Assembly: GCA_027577595.1 (NCBI GenBank)
Contig: JANBRJ010000136.1
Location: forward strand, 1 to 31,623
Length of the DNA: 31,623 nt
Origin: Coemansia sp. RSA 487
Lineage: Eukaryota; Kickxellomycota; Kickxellomycetes; Kickxellales; Kickxellaceae
Direction: 5' to 3'
A program made the translations under genes and the position numbers. Shown in pieces: positions 1-7,503 of the stretch. The notes under the pieces were generated by a model. That model did not search any database and had not been told where the DNA came from. It saw nothing but the letters and a program-made list of their open reading frames with translations. Each line of letters begins with the position of its first letter. The stretch's first letter is position 1.

Positions 1-189
1 ACAGCGTTGTGCAAGCAAAAACACAAAGCTGGCTTGGAAAAAGCTGCTAATATAAAAAAGTTGTAAAGTGTAAAGAAAATAGAATGTATTTAAAGACATA
101 AAGAAAGAAAAGTCTTTTTTCACTGCTCACCGAGCCAAACTCTATTGCGACCCCTCCCCCTGTAAGAAGCAGTAGAGCAAGCGGGCACA

Positions 190-1275
190 TTAATCGATTG
201 CAGGCGGTGGCAGGGTCAGATAGACAGGGCGTTTAGGCATGGTGTTGCCATTACGATACCACCAGAGAAAAGCCGCCAGAATACCAACGACGACCGCAAG
301 CATGAGCCCACGTGAAGTAAGAGGGGAATTGCGCGTGGACCCAGGCGGAGCAGTGTTCCACACTCGCACAAGCAGCGTAGCCGAGGGCGCCAAGCCGAGC
401 TCTTGCAATGTCCTGCCGTCAACGTCGCCATCAAACACGCGCCAAGGACGAACCAAGACGATTTCTGAGCGGCTCTTCACCACACCCATTGTGGATTCAA
501 TATACTCGCGCACAGTCGAAAACTTGGCATCTTTTCCGAATGACTCCTCCTTGGCTTCGCCGTTGCTGAGCCGAAAGAGCAGCCGCACCTTGTTCTCCTC
601 CGCCTTTGTGCTTACCTCACATTTATCAACAGCAGTCACGTTCTTTGTCTCACCATGAAGCATCTTGTAAGTTTCTCGATCATTCCGGATGTCGCTGCGC
701 AGCCTTTTCAGCTGTTCGTGGTTTTCGCGCCTTTCCTTGACAAGCATCTTACGGTACCTCTCAGCCTCTATTGTGCTGATATGCCGTTCATCGTTTTCTT
801 TCTTACCATTCTCAGCCATGTACAATTTCCTAAGCGCCTCTTGCCGCTGTTCGTGGAGCTGGCTATTCCTCTCGAATAGCTCTGCATACTCGCTGTCCTC
901 GGTATCATTGCTCCCGTGACCATGCACTCTTGAGACCAACTTTGCAAACAGCTGTGTTTTGTTTAAACTGCCACCTGAAAGTAAAACATTTCCGCTGGAA
1001 TGGAATATGCAAATACAAGGCGTTTCAGTCGCTTTAAGCTCTTTTACAAACAGCGCTTCCTGCTCTGCTGCGTCTGGGTCGATACGGATACAAAGGCAGT
1101 GTCGTTTTACAAGTGGCAGGATCTTTTCTGACTGAAGTATATCGTCTATTTTCTCTTTGTTCTTGCTGCTATCCTTGTCGACTACGCAGGCGAGAAGAAT
1201 AAGCTTCAGGCGAAAAGCAAGCGTTGCGGCCTTTGATACAGACCCGTTATACCATGTTGGTGCCTTGGCAGCCAT
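190..1275 (-). CDS. UBX-domain protein, UBXN4/erasin-like, membrane-anchored p97/Cdc48 cofactor
   Basis: The 361-residue product has the UBXN4 (erasin) layout. Residues 1-120 look like a thioredoxin-type fold (hydrophobic strand near 23-32, TPCICIF with a probable cis-Pro at 86-92). Residues 125-205 form a charged coiled coil rich in Glu, Arg and Lys. A UBX domain follows at about 229-307, with RPWRVF (276-281) in the place of the usual FPR-type p97-binding loop. A hydrophobic helix at 323-340 (GLMLAVVVGILAAFLWWY) ends in a short basic tail. Family knowledge: such proteins recruit Cdc48/p97 to the ER membrane for ER-associated degradation. The ATG is the first in frame and no intron is needed. 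The FPR loop differs from the consensus, so p97 binding is inferred. It lies upstream of a second minus-strand gene with about 210 bp between them. Confidence 0.75.
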   Translation of the reverse strand: MAAKAPTWYNGSVSKAATLAFRLKLILLACVVDKDSSKNKEKIDDILQSEKILPLVKRHCLCIRIDPDAAEQEALFVKELKATETPCICIFHSSGNVLLSGGSLNKTQLFAKLVSRVHGHGSNDTEDSEYAELFERNSQLHEQRQEALRKLYMAENGKKENDERHISTIEAERYRKMLVKERRENHEQLKRLRSDIRNDRETYKMLHGETKNVTAVDKCEVSTKAEENKVRLLFRLSNGEAKEESFGKDAKFSTVREYIESTMGVVKSRSEIVLVRPWRVFDGDVDGRTLQELGLAPSATLLVRVWNTAPPGSTRNSPLTSRGLMLAVVVGILAAFLWWYRNGNTMPKRPVYLTLPPPAID

Positions 1276-1486
1276 TGTATTTAGATAGAAAACATCAAGT
1301 AAAAAAAAGCTAAGATTGCAAAAGGAAAACGCAAGAAAGGAGAACCGCCCCTTGAAAGGCGATCAATTCAATTTCTCTGCTACAGCTTTTGCTTCTTCCA
1401 AATGTACCAGTCATACTGAAAAGTTTCAAAGAGATCGTCTCCCTCCCATCAACTGGCAGATGCCAATCATTCGAGAGAAAATAGAT

Positions 1487-2401
1487 TTATTTGCTAATCG
1501 CAACGAGGGAATCTGAAGCACGTCCGTATTCAGCAACACCAATTCCATGTTCCAATCCAGCCAGCTCCACATCCTGGCATGCCAGCACGGGCTGAGCGTC
1601 TTCTGAATCAAAGGCAAGTGGCTCGCCAAGCGCTTTAGCAACAATAAAACAAAAGCACAGCGGGATATAATCAAACCACACAAGCATATCTGGGCAGCTT
1701 CTCGCCGGACTTTCCAACCCTACAAATGTTCTTGCTAGCATATAGGTGCACCAAATCCCAAACAACCCAAATACAAGCGCCGACGAGATTACATTCTTCA
1801 TTGCCATATGTCTATGTAGCATCTTGATTCTATAAGCAAAGATCCCTATCATGGCGAGAGTCATCGACATCATGATGACAAAAACGACCCGGAAACAGTT
1901 CATGCCAGCACGAGCGTTTGTGGTCGGATGAAACATTAGTACCGCACCACACACGGTCACTGCAAACAGCCCTAGCGTCTGGTTAGTGCCCACAGCAATG
2001 TTAATACGTCCCTTTTTGGTATGCTCCCAGGGCGTGTTTATGCAAAATGAGTTTACAAAAAGCGCGTTGTATATGCACTGGCCAGCATGGTAATTGAGAA
2101 CCATCGATGCTATGTACAGCGCCTCCTTGTGTGTTGTATCAAGACCAACTGCTGCGCGAAGGATAATGCCTATTCCAAGCACCAACATGGACAAGCTTAT
2201 TCCATTCTTTTCATACATTAAACTACCCATGTGGCGATAAAGGGCGATGGATATTATCCCAGCAACCAGACACGCCGATCCCAGCGGCAGCAGAACACCA
2301 GGCGCCAGCTCCTCTACTATCCAGTCCCGCTCAGAGGTGCATGTTTTGTCGGGACAAAAAACGTTTTGCAACCCATCGTTATCAGCCAGCTGATCAGTCA
2401 T
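1487..2401 (-). CDS. Seven-helix membrane protein, RTA1-like topology
   Basis: The 304-residue protein has seven clear hydrophobic segments: about 33-54, 67-90, 95-117, 132-157, 168-190, 202-225 and 235-258. A 36-residue N-terminal stretch with a CPDKTC motif precedes them, and a hydrophilic tail of about 45 residues rich in Asp, Glu and Ala follows. Basic loops (YRHMG, RIKMLHRHMAMK, HTKKGR) suggest loop orientation but I did not fix the topology. Size and helix count fit fungal RTA1/lipid-translocating-exporter-like proteins or other fungal 7TM receptors, but I see no family motif that decides between them. No cleavable signal peptide is evident. Single exon, ATG start. Function unknown; a transporter or receptor role is only inferred from topology. 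Confidence 0.6.
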   Translation of the reverse strand: MTDQLADNDGLQNVFCPDKTCTSERDWIVEELAPGVLLPLGSACLVAGIISIALYRHMGSLMYEKNGISLSMLVLGIGIILRAAVGLDTTHKEALYIASMVLNYHAGQCIYNALFVNSFCINTPWEHTKKGRINIAVGTNQTLGLFAVTVCGAVLMFHPTTNARAGMNCFRVVFVIMMSMTLAMIGIFAYRIKMLHRHMAMKNVISSALVFGLFGIWCTYMLARTFVGLESPARSCPDMLVWFDYIPLCFCFIVAKALGEPLAFDSEDAQPVLACQDVELAGLEHGIGVAEYGRASDSLVAISK

Positions 2402-2754
2402 TACAAAATGTTAAAGTCGTTAAAATAAAGCAATATACTTCAAAAGCAAATGAGAGATAATGGTTAGACAAGAAAGATAAAGGAGCGAAAATTCCATGGA
2501 GAATGGAAGACAAAGCTACGTTTTTCTTGAACTATTGCTTGACATTTTTCCCCTTTTAACATGCTACAAAGACTATAAAAGAAATGCAAAAAAAACACTG
2601 GCTTTCTTTGCCAATTGGGTTGTTGATTAAAAAGAACCATGCTTAAAAGGCGCTTCTTTTGAAAGGCGCTTCTTTGCAGAGAAGTGGTTTGCTTGGACTC
2701 ACTAGGAGGAAAGGGAAGGGCATGCTTTTAACCTTTAGTGTTATTCGAAATTTT
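2402..2754. other. Intergenic, AT-rich, with a 14-bp tandem direct repeat
   Basis: No supportable gene. AAAGGCGCTTCTTT occurs twice at 2646-2659 and 2662-2675 (period 16). It lies upstream of the minus-strand gene at 1487-2401 and could be promoter sequence; that is inference. Confidence 0.5.
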
Positions 2755-2994
2755 TTATACAACAATCGATGTGTAGTCGTGGAAATTGCAGAGGTCAAGC
2801 TCATAAATTAAAATGTTGGAAAGGTTGTCATTTTCTGTGCTTTGCTGCGCATTGTTGTTAGTGTGTTGGAAGTAGCTGCGGATTTCAGCTTTAAATATTC
2901 GAGCTGGACTTGATTTATATAAAAAGAAGGGTAACGTGATAAACACAATGACGTTGTCAAGTAATGAAGTAGACATCAGTGTAGAGATTTCCAT
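2755..2994 (-). CDS. Possible small orphan gene (79 aa), weakly beta-grasp-like
   Basis: An ATG-started reading frame of 79 residues in AT-rich DNA. The order strand (NVIVFITLP), strand, helix (ARIFKAEIRSYF), then a further strand (NILIYELDL) resembles the first half of a ubiquitin fold, and the length is close to ubiquitin. No residue-level match to the other small proteins of this window convinces me. A TATA-like sequence sits only about 20 bp upstream, at 3009-3018, and is better placed for the plus-strand gene at 3197. It could equally be a chance frame. Confidence 0.2.
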   Translation of the reverse strand: MEISTLMSTSLLDNVIVFITLPFFLYKSSPARIFKAEIRSYFQHTNNNAQQSTENDNLSNILIYELDLCNFHDYTSIVV

Positions 2995-3008
2995 CCACCG
3001 ACAGTCCT

Positions 3009-3018
3009 ATATAAATGG
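3009..3018 (+). promoter_or_regulatory. TATA box of the Gly/His-rich gene
   Basis: TATATAAAT lies about 187 bp before the ATG at 3197. The 13-base string ATATAAATGGCAA here recurs at the promoter of the microprotein gene (4052-4064), suggesting shared core promoter design. Confidence 0.45.
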
Positions 3019-3196
3019 CAAAGGAACCCCTTGGCTCAAGCAAAACTGACAACACGTCCTTTTTCAGCTCAACAACCGTTTTATTCTCTTCGTTTATTTG
3101 GCTTGATTGTTAAAACACGTGCAAATATTATAACATTGTTAATTATTATTCCTGCTATTCAACAGCTCATCACCTTCACCCCAGTATAGCCAGAAC

Positions 3197-3706
3197 ATGG
3201 ACCAAGTTCTGAGCAAGCGTAAAAAGATACAGGGCATTGTTTCCTCATTGTTTGGCAAGAAGAGCGAGAACAGTGGCTCCAGCAGCGACGAAAAAGCGCC
3301 TGCTGACAACACCAAGCGTGCCATCGATGCAGTCAAGAAGGTTGTCGAAAAGAAGGTTCCCCAGAAATATGGCGGTACTTCCACAACGACTACTACTTAT
3401 ACGTCAAGAACTAGGTACAATAACGACAATTCAAATGCTGCGGGCATGCTAGTCGTTGGAAACACGGATTATGGAGGATCCAATAGCGGCTCACACTGCG
3501 GCGGCCACGGTGGACATCATGGTGGCTCTGGCGGTGGAGGACACCATGGCGGTTTTGGTGGCGGAGGACACCATGGCGGTTTTGGTGGCGGAGGACACCA
3601 TGGCGGTTTTGGTGGTGGAGACAGTGGAGGTGGCGGAGGCGGTGGAGGCGGTGATGGCGGAGGCGGTGGTGGAGGCGGTGACGGCGGCGGCGGTGGTGGT
3701 TGCTAA
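3197..3706 (+). CDS. Gly/His-rich low-complexity protein with GGHHGGFGG repeats
   Basis: A 169-residue protein with two halves. Residues 1-58 are a lysine-rich, probably helical head (KRKKIQG, KRAIDAVKKVVEKK). After a Thr/Tyr/Asn linker (TTTTTYTSRTRYNN), residues from about 90 on are almost only Gly, His, Asp and Phe. The nine-residue unit GGHHGGFGG is repeated three times, coded by near-identical 27-bp units at about 3535-3620, preceded by one diverged copy. The tail is poly-Gly broken by Asp and ends in Cys. There is no signal peptide or membrane helix. His clusters could bind metal and the Gly/Phe part could phase-separate or form a structural matrix; both are inference. Frames on the other strand here are shadows of the repeat. 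ATG 3197 is the first in frame and has a TATA box upstream. Confidence 0.6.
   Translation: MDQVLSKRKKIQGIVSSLFGKKSENSGSSSDEKAPADNTKRAIDAVKKVVEKKVPQKYGGTSTTTTTYTSRTRYNNDNSNAAGMLVVGNTDYGGSNSGSHCGGHGGHHGGSGGGGHHGGFGGGGHHGGFGGGGHHGGFGGGDSGGGGGGGGGDGGGGGGGGDGGGGGGC
3530..3625 (+). repeat. 27-bp coding minisatellite
   Basis: Three nearly perfect copies of a 27-bp unit containing GGACACCATGGCGGTTTTGG, inside the Gly/His-rich gene. The copies differ at only a few bases, so the array is young or kept uniform, and its copy number probably varies between strains. Confidence 0.8.
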
Positions 3707-4164
3707 TTTCAAAGCTCGCCGTTTTATAACTGTCTTTTTTAGTTCTCAGTTTATATTTTGTAGATCCAGCTAGCAAATGTCTAGCGCGGTGGTGCCGTTT
3801 GCTTCTAGTCTAAATAAATCATAGTTTTTCTACGTGTTGGTTCTTTTCTTTTCTTTTCTTTTTAATGTTTATATGGTGGTTTGCATGCTTTCAAAGAAAG
3901 GCGGGAAAGCTTCAAAGAAAAAGTCCCATATTGAAAGCAAGAAAGAAACATAAAGAGCAAAATAGTTCTACAAAAGTAGACATTATTTTGCATTTGATTA
4001 TTTGCTGCAATTTATTGGTTTAACTGTGCTAAACGGTTTTGAACCAGCGACATATAAATGGCAAGAAATATTCCCTAAATCATTCTGTCGCTTTTCACCC
4101 CCATTCCAAACCATTATTCGCATATTTTATTATTCACAACAATATTTGAGACTACAGCACAAGA
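3707..4164. other. Intergenic with pyrimidine tract
   Basis: The 3' region of the Gly/His-rich gene: AATAAA at 3813 is a plausible poly(A) signal. A CTTTT-type pyrimidine repeat runs through 3840-3863. The promoter of the next small gene lies near 4052. No other gene is seen. Confidence 0.5.
4053..4059 (+). promoter_or_regulatory. TATA box of the 47-residue microprotein gene
   Basis: TATAAAT lies about 112 bp before the ATG at 4165. The context ATATAAATGGCAA matches the upstream gene's TATA region at 3011-3023. Confidence 0.4.
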
Positions 4165-4308
4165 ATGAGCGAAACCGACAAAAAAGATCGTAGAAATAGA
4201 CTCGTAACCCCAAACCCGAGTGAGCTGGATAAGCAACTTCGTGAATACAACAAAAAGAGAAAGGAAAAAGAGCAGAAGGAAGAAGATAAGAACAACAGTA
4301 AAAAGTAA
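4165..4308 (+). CDS. 47-residue charged microprotein
   Basis: A short ATG-started frame encoding 47 residues: it begins MSETDKKDRRNRLVTPNPS and ends in a Lys/Glu-rich stretch (KKRKEKEQKEEDKNNSKK). More than half of the residues are charged. The tail from LDKQLREYNKK onward is likely one long helix or disordered. A TATA box lies upstream and the AG at -2 and -3 gives a fair start context (AAGAATG). I recognise no family. The regular amino-acid pattern and promoter favour a real gene, but a frame this short could occur by chance in A-rich DNA. Confidence 0.4.
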   Translation: MSETDKKDRRNRLVTPNPSELDKQLREYNKKRKEKEQKEEDKNNSKK

Positions 4309-4999
4309 TGTCAAGTCCTATTTCATTTAGTTTACATAAATAATTATACCACTGGCCACTACATGTTGGAATATATATAGAATACAAGTTGTCCTGTGTT
4401 GGATTTGACGTAGCTCATTAGTTAATATTTATATGTTTTGATGCTTGCAATATATTTTCATTATAAAACATTAGGTTCATGTCAGAGCTATATTGGCGTT
4501 GCTTGCAAAAAAAACTAATAGCGGATAAGATAATATCGCAGCACTAGACTAATTAAATGTCATAATTGCGATTCCTTAGTGCAATGTTTCCTTGGCACTT
4601 TAATAATCCTAAATTTACCCAACCACTCCTTTTTTTGCAACCTCCTTATCCAAAAAGGACAAGCGACTCTAACAATTTGGAAAAAGAAAAATGGATTTCG
4701 ATAAACCTACAAATCATATTATAGGTGTGAAGTCTCCGCCAAAAAATGGAAAACAGGGAAACTTGCATTATTCAAGGATTACAAGGAAGCGGACAGTTAA
4801 AGGCTAATAGTTGCATTAAGAAAACAACCAAGCTACCTTATAAAGGAGAATCGTCCAGTTTGAAAAAAAAGGCCCAACGTCATCCTTTTCAATTATCCTT
4901 TTCGCTTTATCACTAGCATACATACGTAAATAATACTGTCATCTTCGAATACCCTATTTTATATTTATCCATCCATTCAGCGTAAATAGCAAAGAAAGG
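4309..4999. other. AT-rich intergenic, promoter of the first UBL gene
   Basis: Mostly AT-rich noncoding sequence. A 38-codon ATG frame at 4691-4807 (start MDFDKPTNHIIGVKSPP, end RKRTVKG) is basic and has no visible promoter, so I do not call it a gene. The TATA box for the gene at 5000 is at 4839-4845. Confidence 0.4.
4839..4845 (+). promoter_or_regulatory. TATA box of UBL gene 1
   Basis: TATAAAG lies 161 bp before the ATG at 5000, the same spacing class as the other small beta-grasp genes in the window. Confidence 0.55.
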
Positions 5000-5482
5000 A
5001 TGCGACTTTCTATAAAGGTTATACTTTTGAATCCTCAAAACAGGCGACTGGATTTTGAAATGAGTGTCAGAAAAGACATTAGAATATCTTTTCTGCTGGC
5101 AAAATCGAAAGCACTAATGAACATAAGTGGCGAATATTACCTTCGCTTCATATTTGCAAACGGAAAATCTATCCCTCTAAACAAAAAAAAGCTGCTCAAT
5201 GAGTATACATTTTCTAAAAAGGTGTTTATTATGATAGTCAAAGCTACTCACACCAAGGCAGCTGTCCAGGCGCCCCAGAGCTCTTCTGGCTATATATCGA
5301 CAAAAATTCATCCCTTTACTTTGCCCCAAACACACTATAACTGTTTCCCTCTCCATAGGCCATACAAACGTGACATTCAAGGTACAGAACAATGTCTGCC
5401 AAAAGAAACATACGGTCGAGGCATTGTAGTCAACAGCAAAGCACCTCACCCTCTTAGTCGATCCACAACTATTATCCACTAA
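5000..5482 (+). CDS. Ubiquitin-like (beta-grasp) protein, paralogue 1
   Basis: A 160-residue protein. Residues 1-85 read as a ubiquitin fold: strand IKVILLNP, hairpin, strand RRLDFEMSV, helix (ISFLLAKSKALMNI), strand YYLRFIFANGKSIPL, a LLNEY turn comparable to ubiquitin's LSDY, and last strand KVFIMIVKA. Where ubiquitin would end in Gly-Gly, this chain continues into a basic, Pro/Ser/His-rich tail of about 75 residues without obvious fold. So it should not be conjugated like ubiquitin; a binding or scaffold role is inference. It shares the N-terminal pattern M-x-x-x-IKV...P-x-NRR-x-DFEM with the gene at 6935-7414 (MRLSIKV against MSQGIKV), which makes them diverged tandem paralogues. Codon use is AT-rich, unlike the housekeeping genes downstream. 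Confidence 0.6.
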   Translation: MRLSIKVILLNPQNRRLDFEMSVRKDIRISFLLAKSKALMNISGEYYLRFIFANGKSIPLNKKKLLNEYTFSKKVFIMIVKATHTKAAVQAPQSSSGYISTKIHPFTLPQTHYNCFPLHRPYKRDIQGTEQCLPKETYGRGIVVNSKAPHPLSRSTTIIH

Positions 5483-5516
5483 ATTAAACGTATTCTTTTT
5501 TCTCTTCTCTACAGCA

Positions 5517-5732
5517 CTATAAATGAGTTTGTAAAAAAATGCATTTCCTGTTTTGGTTAGCCCTCATACATGTCTGGGCTTCATTTAGTTCATGGATATA
5601 AAATTTGTCTGTTTCTTTATTCAGCTTCACGTGTTTCAGGTATGATGGGTCTATCATATTTCTCTTTCTTATTCCAAAATCTAAATACAAGTTGAAAGTC
5701 GTAAGGTCTGGTTTAAAATAATTAAATATCAC
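5517..5732 (-). pseudogene. Possible decayed minus-strand copy of the UBL pair
   Basis: An open stretch between the two UBL genes, on the opposite strand, with no ATG at its start. It reads FNLYLDFGIRKRNMIDPSYL, which lines up with FNRRMDFEMTIRNNTKMSYL of UBL paralogue 2 (matches F, N, D, F, I, R, S, Y, L with small gaps). The rest of the fold is not recognisable. It may be a relic of an inverted duplicate; the match is short and could be chance. Confidence 0.25.
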
Positions 5733-6910
5733 ACTTCTCCGCCTTTCGCGACTTTAAATAGCTGACGCAGCCACCAGCCTTTATCGCAGAAAATGGAAGC
5801 CTCCACTGCAACTGAAACTCGATGTTAACATTTGTTTGTGTGGTGTTTTTTAGAAAAGAGCAAGGGTTCCAAAAGTACAAATGCCAACAAACTTTAACTG
5901 ATTTTGTGAGACATACGACATTTCAAATTGAGGGCAGTGTGGGTTTTGAAAAGCCCTCGCGCTAACCCAAGTTAATCACCATACATGCTTGAAGAAGAGC
6001 ATCAGGCTGGTTAGCTGTTGACTGGCAGTTCTGAAATAGGAATAATTTCTTTTTCTCTGCGCTTTTCTTATTTGCTTTTATTTCTTGTTGTGGATTCATG
6101 AATAAATGAAATCTATTTCTGTAATAAATATAATTACAACGAGCACGGCGATGTAGAATATAGAAACACATTCCAAGATTAGAAAAAGAGTAAATCGGAT
6201 TGTCAAAATTTTGACAACGCATCCGTTGTACATGGAAGTGTGCAGTCAGTGATAGTTGTCCCGTCATTCATTGTTGTTTAGGGGCAGGGTTATTTTAGTT
6301 TTCTAACCCGGGCTTGTTCATTTCCCCGTTGTTTCCTACAGCGGCTTTTTCTGTTGCTTCTATATGCGAAATATATTGAGAAGCGTTCTTTTTTGGACTG
6401 CAATTCAATTCCCCCACTCCCATTTTTTCTGTTTGCTAATTGCATATGATTGTCATTCTATTTCTGTGGTTTATATGCAATTCGTTTCCTTCTTGAAAAT
6501 CTTGAAAGCATCACCCCCCATTTGTATTGTTGTATGAAAATAACTGAAGGAAAGGTAAATTTGAAGTTTTTATTTCAAAGAAAGCAGGCAGTCAAATAAA
6601 CACATTTTAAAACAAATTGGACATTTCTTATAGTCATATCCGTTCTAAAAAAGAAATCCTTTACGAGATAATAGAGAATAGAAGAGCAATTCTCAGACGG
6701 AAATTCGATATGCAACTACCAATTCATACAAAGCTTTAATATTCATTCAAGCTCAGACTTTACACACTAGCCGTTATATAAACCATAGAATTGTAATCAC
6801 TCTCCATTGCTCTCTTACACGTCCTGTATATTCACTCTCATTTTCCACATTGCATAACTATTTTTCCTATTACTCTTTTTCCCCTTACAAATATTATAAT
6901 TCTGAACAGA
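5733..6910. other. AT-rich intergenic between the two UBL paralogues
   Basis: No convincing gene. A 101-codon ATG frame on the minus strand at 5962-6267 has no recognisable domain, no TATA box and irregular composition; I leave it as unlikely coding. The promoter of the next gene lies at 6775-6782. Confidence 0.4.
6775..6782 (+). promoter_or_regulatory. TATA box of UBL gene 2
   Basis: TATATAAA lies 136 bp before the ATG at 6911 and 160 bp before the second in-frame ATG at 6935. The latter spacing matches that of paralogue 1 (161 bp). Confidence 0.55.
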
Positions 6911-7414
6911 ATGCTTTTTGGTAACAAAAAAATAATGTCTCAAGGTATCAAGGTGTCTGTGCTTTATCCGTTCAATAGACGGATGGATTTTGAAATGACA
7001 ATTCGAAACAACACAAAAATGTCGTATCTAATTGGCAAAGTGATGGCTATTCTTGCGCTGGACGCAACACATTGCCTACTACATGTGCATGGGGACAAAT
7101 CAACAACCAAATTAATAAATCGTAATATCAAGATGAGCGAGTACACAAGCAGTGATTTGATGTACTTGGTAGTTGCAAAGCAAGAGGTTTCGTTTGTGGA
7201 GAAGGCCAAGGTCCAAACCAAAAAAGCAAAGACAAAGATTATGAACTATCGTATGAAAAGAAAGCTATTGCAAAGAGTCTTGTCCCCTACAGCCATTTAT
7301 CTGCCTGAGCATTCGACTATAAACGCAAGTGCTGATTTCAAATACCAAATTACTCCTGTAAGTGCCTATCGGCCGCGGCATCCTCTTGGAAATTGCATCA
7401 GCTTTATAAGATAG
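6911..7414 (+). CDS. Ubiquitin-like (beta-grasp) protein, paralogue 2
   Basis: 167 residues from the first ATG, 159 from the second ATG at 6935. The second start gives MSQGIKV, which aligns end to end with MRLSIKV of paralogue 1, so 6935 may be the ancestral start; the extra MLFGNKKI is unsupported by the paralogue. The fold reads: strand IKVSVLYP, strand RRMDFEMTI, helix SYLIGKVMAIL, strand CLLHVHGDKSTTKLI, MSEY turn, strand LMYLVVAK. A Lys-rich helix follows (KAKVQTKKAKTKIMNYRMKRK), then a Pro/Tyr/His tail. No Gly-Gly terminus exists. The basic segment could bind nucleic acid or acidic partners, or act in nuclear import; that is inference. AT-rich codons and the same orientation as paralogue 1. 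Confidence 0.6.
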   Translation: MLFGNKKIMSQGIKVSVLYPFNRRMDFEMTIRNNTKMSYLIGKVMAILALDATHCLLHVHGDKSTTKLINRNIKMSEYTSSDLMYLVVAKQEVSFVEKAKVQTKKAKTKIMNYRMKRKLLQRVLSPTAIYLPEHSTINASADFKYQITPVSAYRPRHPLGNCISFIR

Positions 7415-7503
7415 CTCCGCTCTTTTTTAATATAATGTCTTTACTGATACTTGACTAATTAATATTTGCTTAATAACATTAAAGATGCAGAAATGACGGA
7501 ATG

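Noticed and set aside
5962-6267. 101-codon minus-strand frame with ATG
   Set aside because: No domain, promoter or regular composition; likely chance.
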